Source of the DNA: Duganella radicis
Lineage (GTDB): Bacteria > Pseudomonadota > Gammaproteobacteria > Burkholderiales > Burkholderiaceae_D
NCBI RefSeq assembly: GCF_009720825.1
Contig: NZ_WNKY01000012.1
Location: 98,156-162,155 of the forward strand
Direction: 5' to 3'
Length of the DNA: 64,000 nt
Part shown: piece after piece, positions 1 to 8,545 of the stretch
How the letters are laid out: each line of letters starts with the position of its first letter
How positions within the stretch are numbered: the stretch's first letter is position 1
Position numbers and translations under genes: made by a program
The notes under the pieces: generated by a model
Seen by the model: the letters and a program-made list of their open reading frames with translations, nothing else
What the model was told of the DNA's origin: nothing
The model's database searches: none

Positions 1-691
1 GTGCGCCTTCCTGGCGCACGGCATCACCATCGATCTGGTGGGCGAGGGCAACGACTACGTCGGCAAGGGCCTGTCGGGCGGCCGCATCATCGTGCGTCCG
101 AACACCGAGTTCCGTGGCTGGGCGGTGAACAACATCATCATCGGCAACACCGTGCTGTACGGCGCGATTTCCGGTGAAGCCTTCTTCAACGGCGTGGCCG
201 GCGAGCGTTTCGCTGTGCGTAACTCGGGCGCCACCGCCATCGTCGAAGGCACCGGCGACCACGGTTGCGAATACATGACCGGCGGCACCGTTGTGGTGCT
301 GGGCAACACCGGCCGTAACTTCGCGGCGGGCATGTCGGGCGGTATCGCTTACGTCTACGATCCGGATGGTGATTTCGAATCGCGCTGCAACACCGCGATG
401 GTGTCGCTGGAGCCGGTGCTGACCACTAAGGAACAGGCGGCGCAGAGCGAAACCTGGCACATCCAGCACAAGGATATCGGCCGCGAGTCGGACGAGGTGA
501 TCCTGAAGCGTTTGATCGAGCGCCACTTCAAGCACACCGGCAGCACCCGTGCCCGCCTGTTGCTGGATAACTGGGCCGAGAGCCGCGCCAAGTTCGTGAA
601 GGTATTCCCAAGCGAATACAAACGCGCGCTGGCCGAGATGGCCGAAGACGTGGCGAACGAAGCCGCTTCCGCTCAACCGATCGCTGCTTAA
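1..691 (+). CDS. gltB: Glutamate synthase (NADPH) large subunit, C-terminal part (5' end outside window)
   Basis: This is the C-terminal part of the large subunit of glutamate synthase, which makes glutamate from 2-oxoglutarate using ammonia released from glutamine. The reading frame is open from base 2, so the gene enters from the left edge. The visible residues form the glycine-rich right-handed beta-helix (GXGXG domain), with repeated motifs such as [21 protein letters not shown] and AGMSGG. A helical tail ends in [10 protein letters not shown]. gltD follows 30 bases downstream, the usual gltBD arrangement. The internal GTG at 38 is not a start because the conserved domain continues upstream of it. 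The catalytic glutaminase and FMN domains lie outside the window. Confidence 0.95.
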   Translation, partial: CAFLAHGITIDLVGEGNDYVGKGLSGGRIIVRPNTEFRGWAVNNIIIGNTVLYGAISGEAFFNGVAGERFAVRNSGATAIVEGTGDHGCEYMTGGTVVVLGNTGRNFAAGMSGGIAYVYDPDGDFESRCNTAMVSLEPVLTTKEQAAQSETWHIQHKDIGRESDEVILKRLIERHFKHTGSTRARLLLDNWAESRAKFVKVFPSEYKRALAEMAEDVANEAASAQPIAA

Positions 692-721
692 TCGCTGCTG
701 TAAAGAATTAAAGGATATATC

Positions 722-2185
722 GTGGGTAAAATCACCGGCTTCATGGAATTCCAGCGTCAGGAAGAAGGCTATCTGCCGCCAGCGACGCGCGTTAAAAACT
801 ATGCGGAATTCGTTATTCCGCTGACCAACGAGCAAGCCAAAGTCCAGGGCGCGCGCTGCATGGATTGCGGCATCCCGTTCTGCAACAACGGCTGCCCGGT
901 CAACAACATCATCCCGGACTGGAACGATCTGGTTTATCGCGGTAACTACCGCGAGGCGCTGGACACCCTGCACTCGACCAATAACTTCCCGGAATTCACC
1001 GGCCGCATCTGCCCGGCGCCATGCGAGGCCGCCTGCACCCTGGGCATTCACGAAGATCCGGTCGGCATCAAGTCGATCGAACACAAGATCATCGACGAAG
1101 GCTGGGAACACGGCTGGGTGGTGCCGCAACCCGCGGCCAGACAAACCGGCAAGAAAGTCGCCGTGGTCGGTTCCGGTCCTGCCGGCTTGGCGGCGGCCCA
1201 GCAGCTGGCGCGCGCCGGCCACGCCGTGACCGTGTTTGAAAAAGCCGACCGCGTTGGCGGCCTGCTGCGCTACGGTATTCCAGACTTCAAGATGGAAAAG
1301 TCGCACATCGACCGCCGCGTCAAGCAGATGGAAGCCGAAGGCGTGACCTTCCGCACCTCGGTCCTGATCGGCAAGGATTTCCCGGCCAACGTCAACAACT
1401 GGGCCAAGGAAACCATCTTCCCGGAAGACCTGCAAAAAGAATTCGACGCCGTGGTGCTGGCCGGCGGCGCCGAGCAGCCGCGCGACCTGCCTGTGCCGGG
1501 CCGCGAGCTGAAAGGCGTGCACTTCGCCATGGACTTCCTGCCGCAGCAGAACAAAGTCAACGCCGGCGACAAGCTGAAAGACCAGATCAAGGCCACCGGC
1601 AAGCACGTCGTGGTGATCGGCGGCGGCGACACCGGTTCCGACTGCGTCGGCACCTCCAACCGTCATGGCGCCGCCTCGGTGACCCAGTTCGAACTGATGC
1701 CTATGCCACCGGAGCAGGAGAACAAGCCGCTGGTATGGCCATACTGGCCGACCAAGCTGCGCACCTCGTCCTCGCACGAGGAAGGTTGCGAGCGCGACTG
1801 GGCCGTGGCCACCAAGCGCCTGGAAGGCAAGGGCGGTAAGCTGGAGAAGCTGGTGGCCTGCCGCGTCGAATGGAAAGACGGCAAGATGAGCGAAGTGCCG
1901 AACTCGGAATTCGAAATGAAGGCCGACCTGGTGTTCCTGGCCATGGGCTTCGTCTCGCCGGTGGCCAACATCCTGGACGCGTTCGGCGTTGAAAAAGATG
2001 CGCGCGGCAATGCCAAGGCAAGCACCGATGGCGAAGGCTGCTACAAGACTTCCTCCCCCAAAGTATTTGCCGCCGGCGACATGCGCCGCGGCCAATCGCT
2101 GGTGGTGTGGGCGATCCGCGAAGGCCGCCAGTGCGCGCGCGCGGTCGACGAGTTCCTGATGGGCAGTTCCGAGTTGCCACGCTAA
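722..2185 (+). CDS. gltD: Glutamate synthase (NADPH) small subunit
   Basis: The small subunit of glutamate synthase takes electrons from NADPH and passes them via FAD and iron-sulfur centres to GltB. The 487-residue length is normal. Cysteine clusters for [4Fe-4S] centres are visible at C46/C49/C54/C58 and C97/C101/C105. A GSGPAG FAD-binding loop lies at about 150-155, and a second dinucleotide fold ([13 protein letters not shown], about 295-310) is the NADPH site. The C-terminal [20 protein letters not shown] motif is typical. Translation starts at GTG 722, preceded by an AAAGGA ribosome site. It is co-transcribed with gltB and followed by a clear terminator. Confidence 0.96.
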   Translation: MGKITGFMEFQRQEEGYLPPATRVKNYAEFVIPLTNEQAKVQGARCMDCGIPFCNNGCPVNNIIPDWNDLVYRGNYREALDTLHSTNNFPEFTGRICPAPCEAACTLGIHEDPVGIKSIEHKIIDEGWEHGWVVPQPAARQTGKKVAVVGSGPAGLAAAQQLARAGHAVTVFEKADRVGGLLRYGIPDFKMEKSHIDRRVKQMEAEGVTFRTSVLIGKDFPANVNNWAKETIFPEDLQKEFDAVVLAGGAEQPRDLPVPGRELKGVHFAMDFLPQQNKVNAGDKLKDQIKATGKHVVVIGGGDTGSDCVGTSNRHGAASVTQFELMPMPPEQENKPLVWPYWPTKLRTSSSHEEGCERDWAVATKRLEGKGGKLEKLVACRVEWKDGKMSEVPNSEFEMKADLVFLAMGFVSPVANILDAFGVEKDARGNAKASTDGEGCYKTSSPKVFAAGDMRRGQSLVVWAIREGRQCARAVDEFLMGSSELPR

Positions 2186-2230
2186 TCTCCTGTAGCTTAG
2201 CGCAGCGCTCAGGCTCCGCCTGACTCCCTG

Positions 2231-2274
2231 CCGGGTACGGATGGGCGATCCCCAGCCGTATCCGGTTTTTTTTT
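2231..2274 (+). terminator. Rho-independent terminator of gltBD
   Basis: The arm CCGGGTACGG (2231-2240) pairs with CCGTATCCGG (2256-2265), allowing one G-U pair, and is followed directly by nine T residues (2266-2274). It sits 45 bases after the gltD stop. Confidence 0.85.
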
Positions 2275-2330
2275 GAAAGTACCGTCTGCTGCACCGCAAG
2301 AATGTAACATTTAGTGCCGAGTGTAAATTA

Positions 2331-2360
2331 CTGACTTTGGGTTCAGTAGTGTTGTATTAT
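2331..2360 (+). promoter_or_regulatory. Candidate sigma70 promoter of the mla operon
   Basis: CTGACT (2331-2336) and TATTAT (2355-2360) are separated by 18 bases and match the -35 and -10 consensus at 4/6 and 5/6 positions. The site lies between the gltBD terminator and mlaF and would give a leader of about 70 bases. It is judged by pattern only. Confidence 0.4.
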
Positions 2361-2438
2361 CTGCTACTTAATCTTGCGCTTTAGATGCGCTCCAAGCAGA
2401 GATTGACCTTTCTGCACTACAATACGGCATTCCAAAAA

Positions 2439-3254
2439 ATGAGTTCAGTCGTGGCTAATCTAGTCGAAATCCGTGATTTACACTTCACCTATGGCAAGCG
2501 CGCGATCCTGACGGGCTTGAACATGGACTTTCCACGCGGGAAAGTGGTGGCGATCATGGGCGGCTCCGGTTCCGGCAAGACCACCGTGCTGCGCCTGATC
2601 GGCGGCCAATTGCGTCCGCAAAAGGGCCATGTCAAGGTCCAGGGGCAGGTGGTGCACAAGCTGAATACCGCCGGCCTGTATCTGTTGCGTCGCAAAATGG
2701 GCATGTTGTTTCAGCATGGCGCTCTGTTTACCGACCTCAGCGTGTTTGAAAACGTCGCCTTCCCGCTGCGCGAGCATACCGACCTGCCGGAAGAGCTGAT
2801 CCGCAATCTGGTGCTGATGAAGCTGCAAGCCGTGGGCCTGCGCAACGCCGCCAGGCTGAAACCGGGCGAAATCTCGGGCGGCATGGCGCGCCGCGTGGCG
2901 CTGGCGCGCTCGATCGCGCTGGACCCGGAACTGATTATGTATGACGAGCCGTTCGCCGGCCTGGACCCGATCTCGATGGGCGTCACCGCCAACCTGATCC
3001 GCAACCTGAACACGGCGCTGGGCTCGACCACGGTGCTGGTGTCGCACGACGTCAAGGAAAGCTTCGCCATCGCCGACTATGTTTATTTCCTGTCGCAAGG
3101 CAAGATCGTCGCCAGCGGCACGCCGGAAGAGATGATGGTGTCCACCGACCCGTATGTGAAGCAGTTCGTCAACGCGGAAGCGGACGGCCCGGTGCCGTTC
3201 CACTATCCAGGCAAGTCCCTGGCCGACGATCTGGGCCTGGGAGTGCAAGTATGA
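2439..3254 (+). CDS. mlaF: Phospholipid ABC transporter ATP-binding protein MlaF
   Basis: This is the ATPase of the Mla system, which moves phospholipids between the outer and inner membranes to keep outer-membrane lipid asymmetry. From the ATG at 2439 (MSSVVANLVEIRDL) the protein has 271 residues. It shows Walker A GGSGSGKTT (41-49), signature SGGMA (146-150) and Walker B LIMYDE (165-170). The signature is SGGMARR rather than SGGQ, as is usual for MlaF. An in-frame ATG at 2385 would add 18 residues unlike the family, so the later start was preferred. The stop overlaps the mlaE start by 4 bases. Confidence 0.93.
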   Translation: MSSVVANLVEIRDLHFTYGKRAILTGLNMDFPRGKVVAIMGGSGSGKTTVLRLIGGQLRPQKGHVKVQGQVVHKLNTAGLYLLRRKMGMLFQHGALFTDLSVFENVAFPLREHTDLPEELIRNLVLMKLQAVGLRNAARLKPGEISGGMARRVALARSIALDPELIMYDEPFAGLDPISMGVTANLIRNLNTALGSTTVLVSHDVKESFAIADYVYFLSQGKIVASGTPEEMMVSTDPYVKQFVNAEADGPVPFHYPGKSLADDLGLGVQV

Positions 3255-4036
3255 GTGTAAAGAACTGGTTGTCCAAGCTGGGCGCGCCCCTGCGCGACTA
3301 TATTGAAAGCATCGGCTTCGGCGCCCGCACCTTCGGCGCCATGCTGGGCCTGTCGCCGGGCCTGCTCAAGCGTCCGCGCCTGGTGGTCGAGCAGCTGCAT
3401 TTCATCGGCAATTACTCGATGCTGATCATCACCCTGTCCGGCCTGTTCGTCGGCATGGTGCTGGGCCTGCAAGGCTATTACACGCTGAATAAATACGGCG
3501 CCGAGCAATCGCTGGGCCTGTTGGTGGCGCTGGGCCTGACCCGCGAGCTGGGCCCGGTCATCACCGCCCTGCTGTTCGCCGGCCGCGCCGGCACCTCGCT
3601 GACCGCCGAGATCGGCCTGATGAAGGCCGGCGAGCAGCTGTCGGCCATGGAAATGATGGCCGTGAACCCGATCCAGCGCGTGCTGGCGCCGCGTTTCTGG
3701 GCCGGCGTGATCTCGGTGCCGCTGCTGGCGTCGGTGTTCAGCGCGGTCGGCGTGCTGGGCGGCTGGCTGGTCGGCGTGCAGCTGATCGGCGTCGACGACG
3801 GCGCCTTCTGGTCGCAGATGCAGGCCGGCGTCGACATCTGGAAAGATATTTACAACGGCTTCGCCAAGAGCGTGGTGTTCGGCATCGCCATCACCTTCAT
3901 CGCCCTGTACCAAGGCTACGAAGCCCAGCCGACCCCGGAAGACGTGGCGCGCGCCACCACCCGTACCGTCGTGATCTCATCGCTGATGATCTGGTGGCTG
4001 GACTTCATGATGACGGCGCTGATGTTCAGCAAATAA
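3251..4036 (+). CDS. mlaE: Phospholipid ABC transporter permease MlaE
   Basis: The inner-membrane permease of the Mla complex works as a dimer with MlaF, MlaD and MlaB. The protein has 261 residues and several hydrophobic helices. The conserved MlaE core is visible in GLTRELGPVITALLFAGRAG and TAEIGLMKAGEQLSAMEMM (about 95-140). The C-terminal GYEAQPTPEDVARATTRTVV is also typical. It starts within the end of mlaF (ATGA overlap), which implies translational coupling, and is followed 26 bases later by mlaD. Confidence 0.94.
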   Translation: MSVKNWLSKLGAPLRDYIESIGFGARTFGAMLGLSPGLLKRPRLVVEQLHFIGNYSMLIITLSGLFVGMVLGLQGYYTLNKYGAEQSLGLLVALGLTRELGPVITALLFAGRAGTSLTAEIGLMKAGEQLSAMEMMAVNPIQRVLAPRFWAGVISVPLLASVFSAVGVLGGWLVGVQLIGVDDGAFWSQMQAGVDIWKDIYNGFAKSVVFGIAITFIALYQGYEAQPTPEDVARATTRTVVISSLMIWWLDFMMTALMFSK

Positions 4037-4062
4037 AGATTAAGAAACTGAGGAAGAAGAAT

Positions 4063-4533
4063 ATGCAACGCAAATCTCTGGATGTCTGGGTCGGTCTGTT
4101 CATCGTTGTCGGCGTGGCTGCGCTGATGTTCCTGGCGCTCAAGGCCGGCAACATGAGCTCGCTGTCCTTCGGCAAGACCTACGCCGTCACCGCCAAGTTC
4201 GACAACATCGGCAGCCTGCGCCCGCAGGCGGCGGTCAAGGCCGCCGGCGTGGTGGTCGGCCGTGTGGGAGAGATCAAGTTTGATGACAAGAGCTACCAGG
4301 CGCTGGTAACCTTGAACATGGAAGAAGGTTACAAATTCCCTAAGGACAGCTCGGCCAAAATCCTCACCGCCGGCCTGCTGGGCGAACAATATGTCGGCAT
4401 CGAAGCCGGCGGCGACACCAACAATCTGGCTGCCGGCGACAAGATCGCCCGCACCCAATCGGCTGCCGTACTGGAAGACCTGATCAATCAGTTCATCTAC
4501 AGCAAAGCCGCCGAAGGAAAGGACGATAAATGA
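4063..4533 (+). CDS. mlaD: MCE-domain lipid-binding protein MlaD
   Basis: A membrane-anchored MCE protein that forms the periplasmic hexameric ring of the Mla complex. The protein has 156 residues, with one N-terminal transmembrane helix (about 8-28, LDVWVGLFIVVGVAALMFLA) and a single MCE domain (about 38-116, including LRPQAAVKAAGVVVGRV and LLGEQYVGIEAGG). The start at 4063 follows a GAGGAAGAAG ribosome site, while upstream in-frame codons lie inside mlaE. The stop overlaps mlaA by 4 bases. Confidence 0.93.
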   Translation: MQRKSLDVWVGLFIVVGVAALMFLALKAGNMSSLSFGKTYAVTAKFDNIGSLRPQAAVKAAGVVVGRVGEIKFDDKSYQALVTLNMEEGYKFPKDSSAKILTAGLLGEQYVGIEAGGDTNNLAAGDKIARTQSAAVLEDLINQFIYSKAAEGKDDK

Positions 4534-5333
4534 TCCGCACCACGAAATTCCGCCAGGCCGCGCTGGCGCTGGGCGTCACCCTGATGCTGGCCGGCTGCGC
4601 CGGTCCCAACCCGCGCGACCCGTACGAGAGCTACAACCGCGCCATGTTCGAGTTCAACGACACGGTCGACACCTACGCCCTGAAACCGGCCGCCACGGTC
4701 TATAAAAACGTGACGCCCGGCTTCGTGCAAACCGGCGTCAGCAACTTCTTCGGCAACCTGGGCGACGCCTGGACCGCTATCAACCAGCTGTTGCAAGGTA
4801 ATGGCCAGGCCGGCATGTCCGACCTGAGCCGCTTCGCGCTGAACTCGACCCTGGGCATCGTCGGCCTGTTCGACATCGCCTCCGAGGCCGGCCTGCCGAA
4901 GCACAAGGAAGACTTCGGCCAGACCCTGGGCGTGTGGGGCGTGGATTCCGGCCCTTACCTGGTGCTGCCGCTGCTGGGCCCGTCCACCGTGCGCGACACG
5001 GTGGCCCTGCCGGTCGATATCTCGGGCGACATCTGGCGCTACAAGGACCCGACCAACGTGCGCAACATCGGCACCGCGCTGCGCGTGATCGATACCCGCG
5101 CCGGCCTGCTGGACGCCTCCACCCTGCTGGAAGACGCCGCCCTGGACCGCTACGAATTCCTGCGCGACGGCTATTTGCAGCGCCGCGAAAGCCAGATCCA
5201 CCCGGACGGCGACGGCCCCTCCAGCAAGCCTAAAAAAGATGACAGCGCAGAAACTTCCACACCCGTGTCATCCGAATCGGCCCCAAAAGAGTTAAACTCC
5301 GGCACACCGGCTGCAAAACCTGACAGCCAGTGA
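4530..5333 (+). CDS. mlaA: Outer-membrane lipoprotein MlaA (VacJ)
   Basis: The outer-membrane component of the Mla system removes misplaced phospholipid from the outer leaflet and hands it to MlaC. A lipoprotein signal peptide with an LAGC lipobox (Cys about 23) is followed by the typical DPYESYNRAMFEFND segment and the MlaA core (GVWGVDSGPYLVLPLLGPSTVRD). The last 35-40 residues are a low-complexity Ser/Pro/Lys tail. Protein length is 267 residues. In E. coli mlaA lies away from the other mla genes. Here it sits between mlaD and mlaC, and overlaps mlaD by 4 bases. Confidence 0.92.
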   Translation: MIRTTKFRQAALALGVTLMLAGCAGPNPRDPYESYNRAMFEFNDTVDTYALKPAATVYKNVTPGFVQTGVSNFFGNLGDAWTAINQLLQGNGQAGMSDLSRFALNSTLGIVGLFDIASEAGLPKHKEDFGQTLGVWGVDSGPYLVLPLLGPSTVRDTVALPVDISGDIWRYKDPTNVRNIGTALRVIDTRAGLLDASTLLEDAALDRYEFLRDGYLQRRESQIHPDGDGPSSKPKKDDSAETSTPVSSESAPKELNSGTPAAKPDSQ

Positions 5334-5364
5334 CCCCGAGAACCACTCATAAGGCATAGAAAAG

Positions 5365-6009
5365 ATGAAATTCATTAAACAATTTATCGCTTTAGCAACT
5401 GTTGCCGTCGCCTTCAACGCGCACGCCGCCGCCCCTGCCAACGAGGCGCCGGACGCGCTGGTGAAACGCATCAGCCAGGACGTGATCGACACCGCCAAGG
5501 CCGACAAGGCCATCCAGGCCGGCGACACCAAGAAGGTGATCGACCTGGTGGAAACCAAGATCCTGCCGTACGTGGACTTCCAGCGCATGACCTCGCTGGC
5601 CGCCGGCCGCTTCTGGCGCGACGCCACCCCGGAACAGCAGAAAGCCCTGACCGAACAGTTCCGTTCGCTGTTGGTGTTCACCTATTCGGGCGCGCTGTCG
5701 CAGGTCAAGGATCAGACCATCGAATTCAAGCCCCTGCGTGCCGATCCGGCCGACACCGAGGTGGAAGTGCGCTCGCAGGTCAACATGCCGCGCGGCGAAC
5801 CGATCCCGCTGAACTACCGCGTCGCCAAGGGCCCGCAAGGCTGGAAGATCTACGACATCAACGTGCTGGGCGCGTGGCTGGTCGAGACCTACAAGGGCAC
5901 CTTTGCCTCGGAAATCTCGAAAGGCGGCATGGACGGCCTGATCAAGGCGCTGACCGAGAAAAACAAGAAGCTCGCCAGCAAGCCACTGAAAACCAACGCA
6001 CCCAAGTAA
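5365..6009 (+). CDS. mlaC: Periplasmic phospholipid-binding protein MlaC
   Basis: The periplasmic shuttle that carries phospholipid between MlaA and the MlaFEDB complex. The protein has 214 residues and starts with a cleavable signal peptide (MKFIKQFIALATVAVAF...AHA, cut about residue 21). The Tol-Tol/MlaC (Ttg2D) fold is seen in ILPYVDFQRMTSLAAGRFWRD and GPQGWKIYDINVLGAWLVET. The C terminus is Lys-rich. It lies 31 bases after mlaA and 9 before mlaB. Confidence 0.93.
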   Translation: MKFIKQFIALATVAVAFNAHAAAPANEAPDALVKRISQDVIDTAKADKAIQAGDTKKVIDLVETKILPYVDFQRMTSLAAGRFWRDATPEQQKALTEQFRSLLVFTYSGALSQVKDQTIEFKPLRADPADTEVEVRSQVNMPRGEPIPLNYRVAKGPQGWKIYDINVLGAWLVETYKGTFASEISKGGMDGLIKALTEKNKKLASKPLKTNAPK

Positions 6010-6018
6010 GCTGACGCC

Positions 6019-6453
6019 ATGAACGCCGTTACCGAACCCATCGACAATTTGCAGTCGCTCACGTCCCTGACCGTGCTCAACGCCACCGCGGCGCTGGAGC
6101 GCGGCTATGCCGCCCTGCGCGCCGGCCAGACCGTGTTCGACCTGCGTCATGTGTTGACGGTGGATTCGGTGGCGGTGTCGGTGATGCTGTCGTGGCAGCG
6201 CGCCGCGCAGGCCGCGGGCGTCCAGCTGCAACTGAAAAACCTGCCGCCGGCGCTGCAAAGCCTGACCAAGCTGTACGGCGTGTGCACGCTGCTGTTCCCG
6301 ACCGACGTCAAGCTGGAACAGGACGGCAACATCCCGCGCAACCCCGCGCACGACGAATTCTCCCCGGTGAAAGCGCCGGAATCGGTCTTCAGCAAGAAGA
6401 CCCAGGTGGGCAACGATTCGGCCGACAACTCGGCCGCCCACCATCACCATTGA
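6019..6453 (+). CDS. mlaB: STAS-domain protein MlaB
   Basis: The cytoplasmic STAS subunit that binds MlaF and is needed for activity of the Mla ABC complex. In this 144-residue protein the STAS domain covers about 10-100, with the conserved LRHVLTVDSVAVSVMLSWQRAA segment carrying the D-S pair. The remaining 40-45 residues are a disordered-looking extension ending in a natural AAHHHH run, longer than the roughly 100 residues usual for the family. It follows mlaC by 9 bases and is the last mla gene. The assignment rests on fold and position, as sequence conservation in MlaB is low. Confidence 0.85.
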   Translation: MNAVTEPIDNLQSLTSLTVLNATAALERGYAALRAGQTVFDLRHVLTVDSVAVSVMLSWQRAAQAAGVQLQLKNLPPALQSLTKLYGVCTLLFPTDVKLEQDGNIPRNPAHDEFSPVKAPESVFSKKTQVGNDSADNSAAHHHH

Positions 6454-6517
6454 CCCCCGCCTCCCCCCGCCGCCTGCTGTAAATCCCCGGTCCGGCTCAG
6501 CCGGATCAAAATTCCAA

Positions 6518-6523
6518 TATAAT
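6518..6523 (+). promoter_or_regulatory. Candidate -10 element upstream of the ABC-2 exporter genes
   Basis: A perfect TATAAT occurs in the 159-base gap between mlaB and the next gene. No good -35 hexamer lies 16-18 bases upstream, so it could be a secondary promoter for the downstream genes or chance. Confidence 0.25.
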
Positions 6524-6612
6524 TGAACGTTGCCGCAGTCGAAGAGCCGTGGCGCCCGCAGCATCTTCCTTCGCGCCGGTTCTGCCGCCGCAACCTTATA
6601 GATAAGTCAAGA

Positions 6613-7527
6613 ATGACAGCGATCCAAATTAGCAATGTCGAGAAGCGCTACAAGTCGCTCCAGGCGCTGGGCGGCGTCTCACTGAACATTGAAGAAGGCG
6701 AATTTTTCGGCCTGCTCGGCCCGAATGGCGCCGGCAAAACCACCCTGATTTCCATCATCGCCGGCTTGAACCGCCCGGACAATGGCTCGGTCAAGATCCA
6801 CGGCCACGACGTGGTCAGCGATTTCCGCGCGGCCCGCAAGAAGCTGGGCGTGGTGCCGCAGGAACTGGTGTTCGACCCCTTCTTCACCGTGCGTGAAACC
6901 CTGCGCCTGCAATCCGGTTACTTTGGCCTGAAGAACAACGACGCCTGGATCGACGAGGTGATGCACAACCTCGACCTGACCAACAAGGCCGACACCAATA
7001 TGCGCGCGCTGTCCGGCGGCATGAAGCGCCGCGTGCTGGTGGCGCAGGCGCTGGTGCACAAGCCGCCCGTGATCGTGCTCGACGAGCCGACCGCCGGCGT
7101 CGACGTCGAACTGCGCCAGACGCTGTGGAAGTTCATCTCGCGTCTCAACCGCGAAGGCCACACCGTGGTGCTGACCACGCACTATCTGGAAGAAGCGCAA
7201 GCCATGTGCAAGCGCGTGGCCATGCTCAAACTGGGCAAGGTGGTGGCGCTGGACTCCATGGCCTCGCTGATCCGCCGCATCTCCGGCTCGCAGCTGATCG
7301 TCAACATGACGCATGGCGACCTGCCGGACGACCTGCGCTCGCTGATCACGCACCCGGAAACCTCGGAGCACGGCAAGAAGTACAGCCTGCGCATCAATGA
7401 ATACGCTGAAGTCGAGCAGATTTTGAAACGCCTGCGCGAGTCGGGCGCCATCATCGACGAAATGCAACTGCAACAAGCGGATCTGGAAGACATCTTCATC
7501 CAGATCATGGAAAAAGGTACCGTATGA
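6613..7527 (+). CDS. ABC-2 type exporter ATP-binding protein (YadG-like)
   Basis: The ATPase half of a drug or polysaccharide-type ABC exporter. From the ATG at 6613 (MTAIQISNVEKRY) it has 304 residues, with Walker A GPNGAGKT (36-43), signature LSGGM (133-137) and Walker B VLDEPT (155-160). An in-frame ATG 90 bases upstream would add an Arg-rich segment unlike the family, so it was rejected. The last four bases overlap the permease gene. The substrate is not known. The pair sits between mla and ibaG-murA, which are directly linked in E. coli. Confidence 0.88.
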   Translation: MTAIQISNVEKRYKSLQALGGVSLNIEEGEFFGLLGPNGAGKTTLISIIAGLNRPDNGSVKIHGHDVVSDFRAARKKLGVVPQELVFDPFFTVRETLRLQSGYFGLKNNDAWIDEVMHNLDLTNKADTNMRALSGGMKRRVLVAQALVHKPPVIVLDEPTAGVDVELRQTLWKFISRLNREGHTVVLTTHYLEEAQAMCKRVAMLKLGKVVALDSMASLIRRISGSQLIVNMTHGDLPDDLRSLITHPETSEHGKKYSLRINEYAEVEQILKRLRESGAIIDEMQLQQADLEDIFIQIMEKGTV

Positions 7528-8291
7528 ACTTCCTCTCCGCCGGCTTCCGCACCCTGGTCTACAAGGAGACCTTGCGCTTCTGGAAGGTAGCGACGCAAAC
7601 CATCGCCGCGCCGATCCTGACCGCCATGCTGTACCTGCTGATTTTCGGTCACGTGCTGGAAGGTCGCGTCAACGTCTACGATGGCGTCAACTACACCTCC
7701 TTCCTGATTCCGGGCCTGGTGATGATGAGCGTCTTGCAGAACGCCTTCGCCAACTCCTCGTCCTCGCTGATCCAGTCCAAGATCACCGGCAACCTGGTGT
7801 TCGTGCTGCTGACGCCTTTGTCGCACTGGGAGATTTTCTCGGCCTACGTGATCGCCGCCATGGTGCGCGGCATCGTGGTCGGCTGCGGCGTGTTCTTCGT
7901 GACCGCGTGGTTCGCCCACTTGTCGTTCGCGGCGCCGCTGTGGATCATCGTGTTTGCGCTGCTGGGCGCCGCCATCCTCGGCACCATGGGCCTGATCGCC
8001 GGCATCTGGGCCGAGAAGTTCGACCAGCTGGCCGCCTTCCAGAACTTCCTGATCGTGCCGCTGACCTTCCTGGCCGGCGTGTTTTACTCGATCCATTCGC
8101 TGCCGCCGGTATGGCAGGCGGTATCGCATTTGAATCCGTTCTTCTACATGATCGACGGCTTCCGTTACGGTTTCTTCGGCCAGTCCGACGTCAATCCGCT
8201 GGTGAGCGTGGCCATTGTTGCGGCCTTCCTGGTGGTGCTGGCGTTCCTGGCGATTCGTTTGCTGCGCTCGGGCTACCGCCTGCGCCACTAA
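7524..8291 (+). CDS. ABC-2 type exporter permease (YadH-like)
   Basis: The membrane half of the exporter encoded just upstream, and translationally coupled to it by an ATGA overlap. The protein has 255 residues and about six hydrophobic helices. ABC-2 family features include the N-terminal TLVYKETLRFWKVATQTIAAPI segment, LVFVLLTPLSHWEIFSAYV in the middle, and LIVPLTFLAGVFYSIHSLPPVW before the last helices. Together with the ATPase it forms a two-gene transporter of unknown substrate. ibaG begins 15 bases downstream. Confidence 0.88.
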   Translation: MNFLSAGFRTLVYKETLRFWKVATQTIAAPILTAMLYLLIFGHVLEGRVNVYDGVNYTSFLIPGLVMMSVLQNAFANSSSSLIQSKITGNLVFVLLTPLSHWEIFSAYVIAAMVRGIVVGCGVFFVTAWFAHLSFAAPLWIIVFALLGAAILGTMGLIAGIWAEKFDQLAAFQNFLIVPLTFLAGVFYSIHSLPPVWQAVSHLNPFFYMIDGFRYGFFGQSDVNPLVSVAIVAAFLVVLAFLAIRLLRSGYRLRH

Positions 8292-8306
8292 TTCATAGGA
8301 TTCATC

Positions 8307-8543
8307 ATGGTCACCACTCCAGAACTCATCCACGGCTACATCAAGGCCGGCCTCGAATGCACCCACCTCGAAGTGGAGGGCGACGGCCAGCACTTCCAGG
8401 CCGTGATTGTGTCGCCCGCGTTTGCCGGCAAGCGCCTGATCCAGCGCCACCAGCTGGTGTACGCTGCGCTGGGCGACCGCATGCGTGAAGAAATCCACGC
8501 GCTGTCGATGAAAACCCTCACCCCTGACGAATACCAAGGATAA
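8307..8543 (+). CDS. ibaG: BolA-family protein IbaG
   Basis: A small BolA-like protein (78 residues), expected to bind monothiol glutaredoxin and [2Fe-2S] clusters and linked to acid and envelope stress. The class II KH-like BolA fold shows in [36 protein letters not shown] and [14 protein letters not shown]. It lies directly before murA (2-base gap), the same neighbour as E. coli ibaG (yrbA), which supports the IbaG rather than the BolA assignment. Confidence 0.9.
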   Translation: MVTTPELIHGYIKAGLECTHLEVEGDGQHFQAVIVSPAFAGKRLIQRHQLVYAALGDRMREEIHALSMKTLTPDEYQG

Positions 8544-8545
8544 GC

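Noticed and set aside
38..40. GTG at 38 as the start of a short glutamate synthase gene
   Set aside because: The frame is open to base 2 and upstream codons ([12 protein letters not shown]) belong to the same conserved domain.
2403..2423. TTGACC...TACAAT just before mlaF as a promoter
   Set aside because: The two hexamers are only 9 bases apart, too close for a sigma70 promoter.
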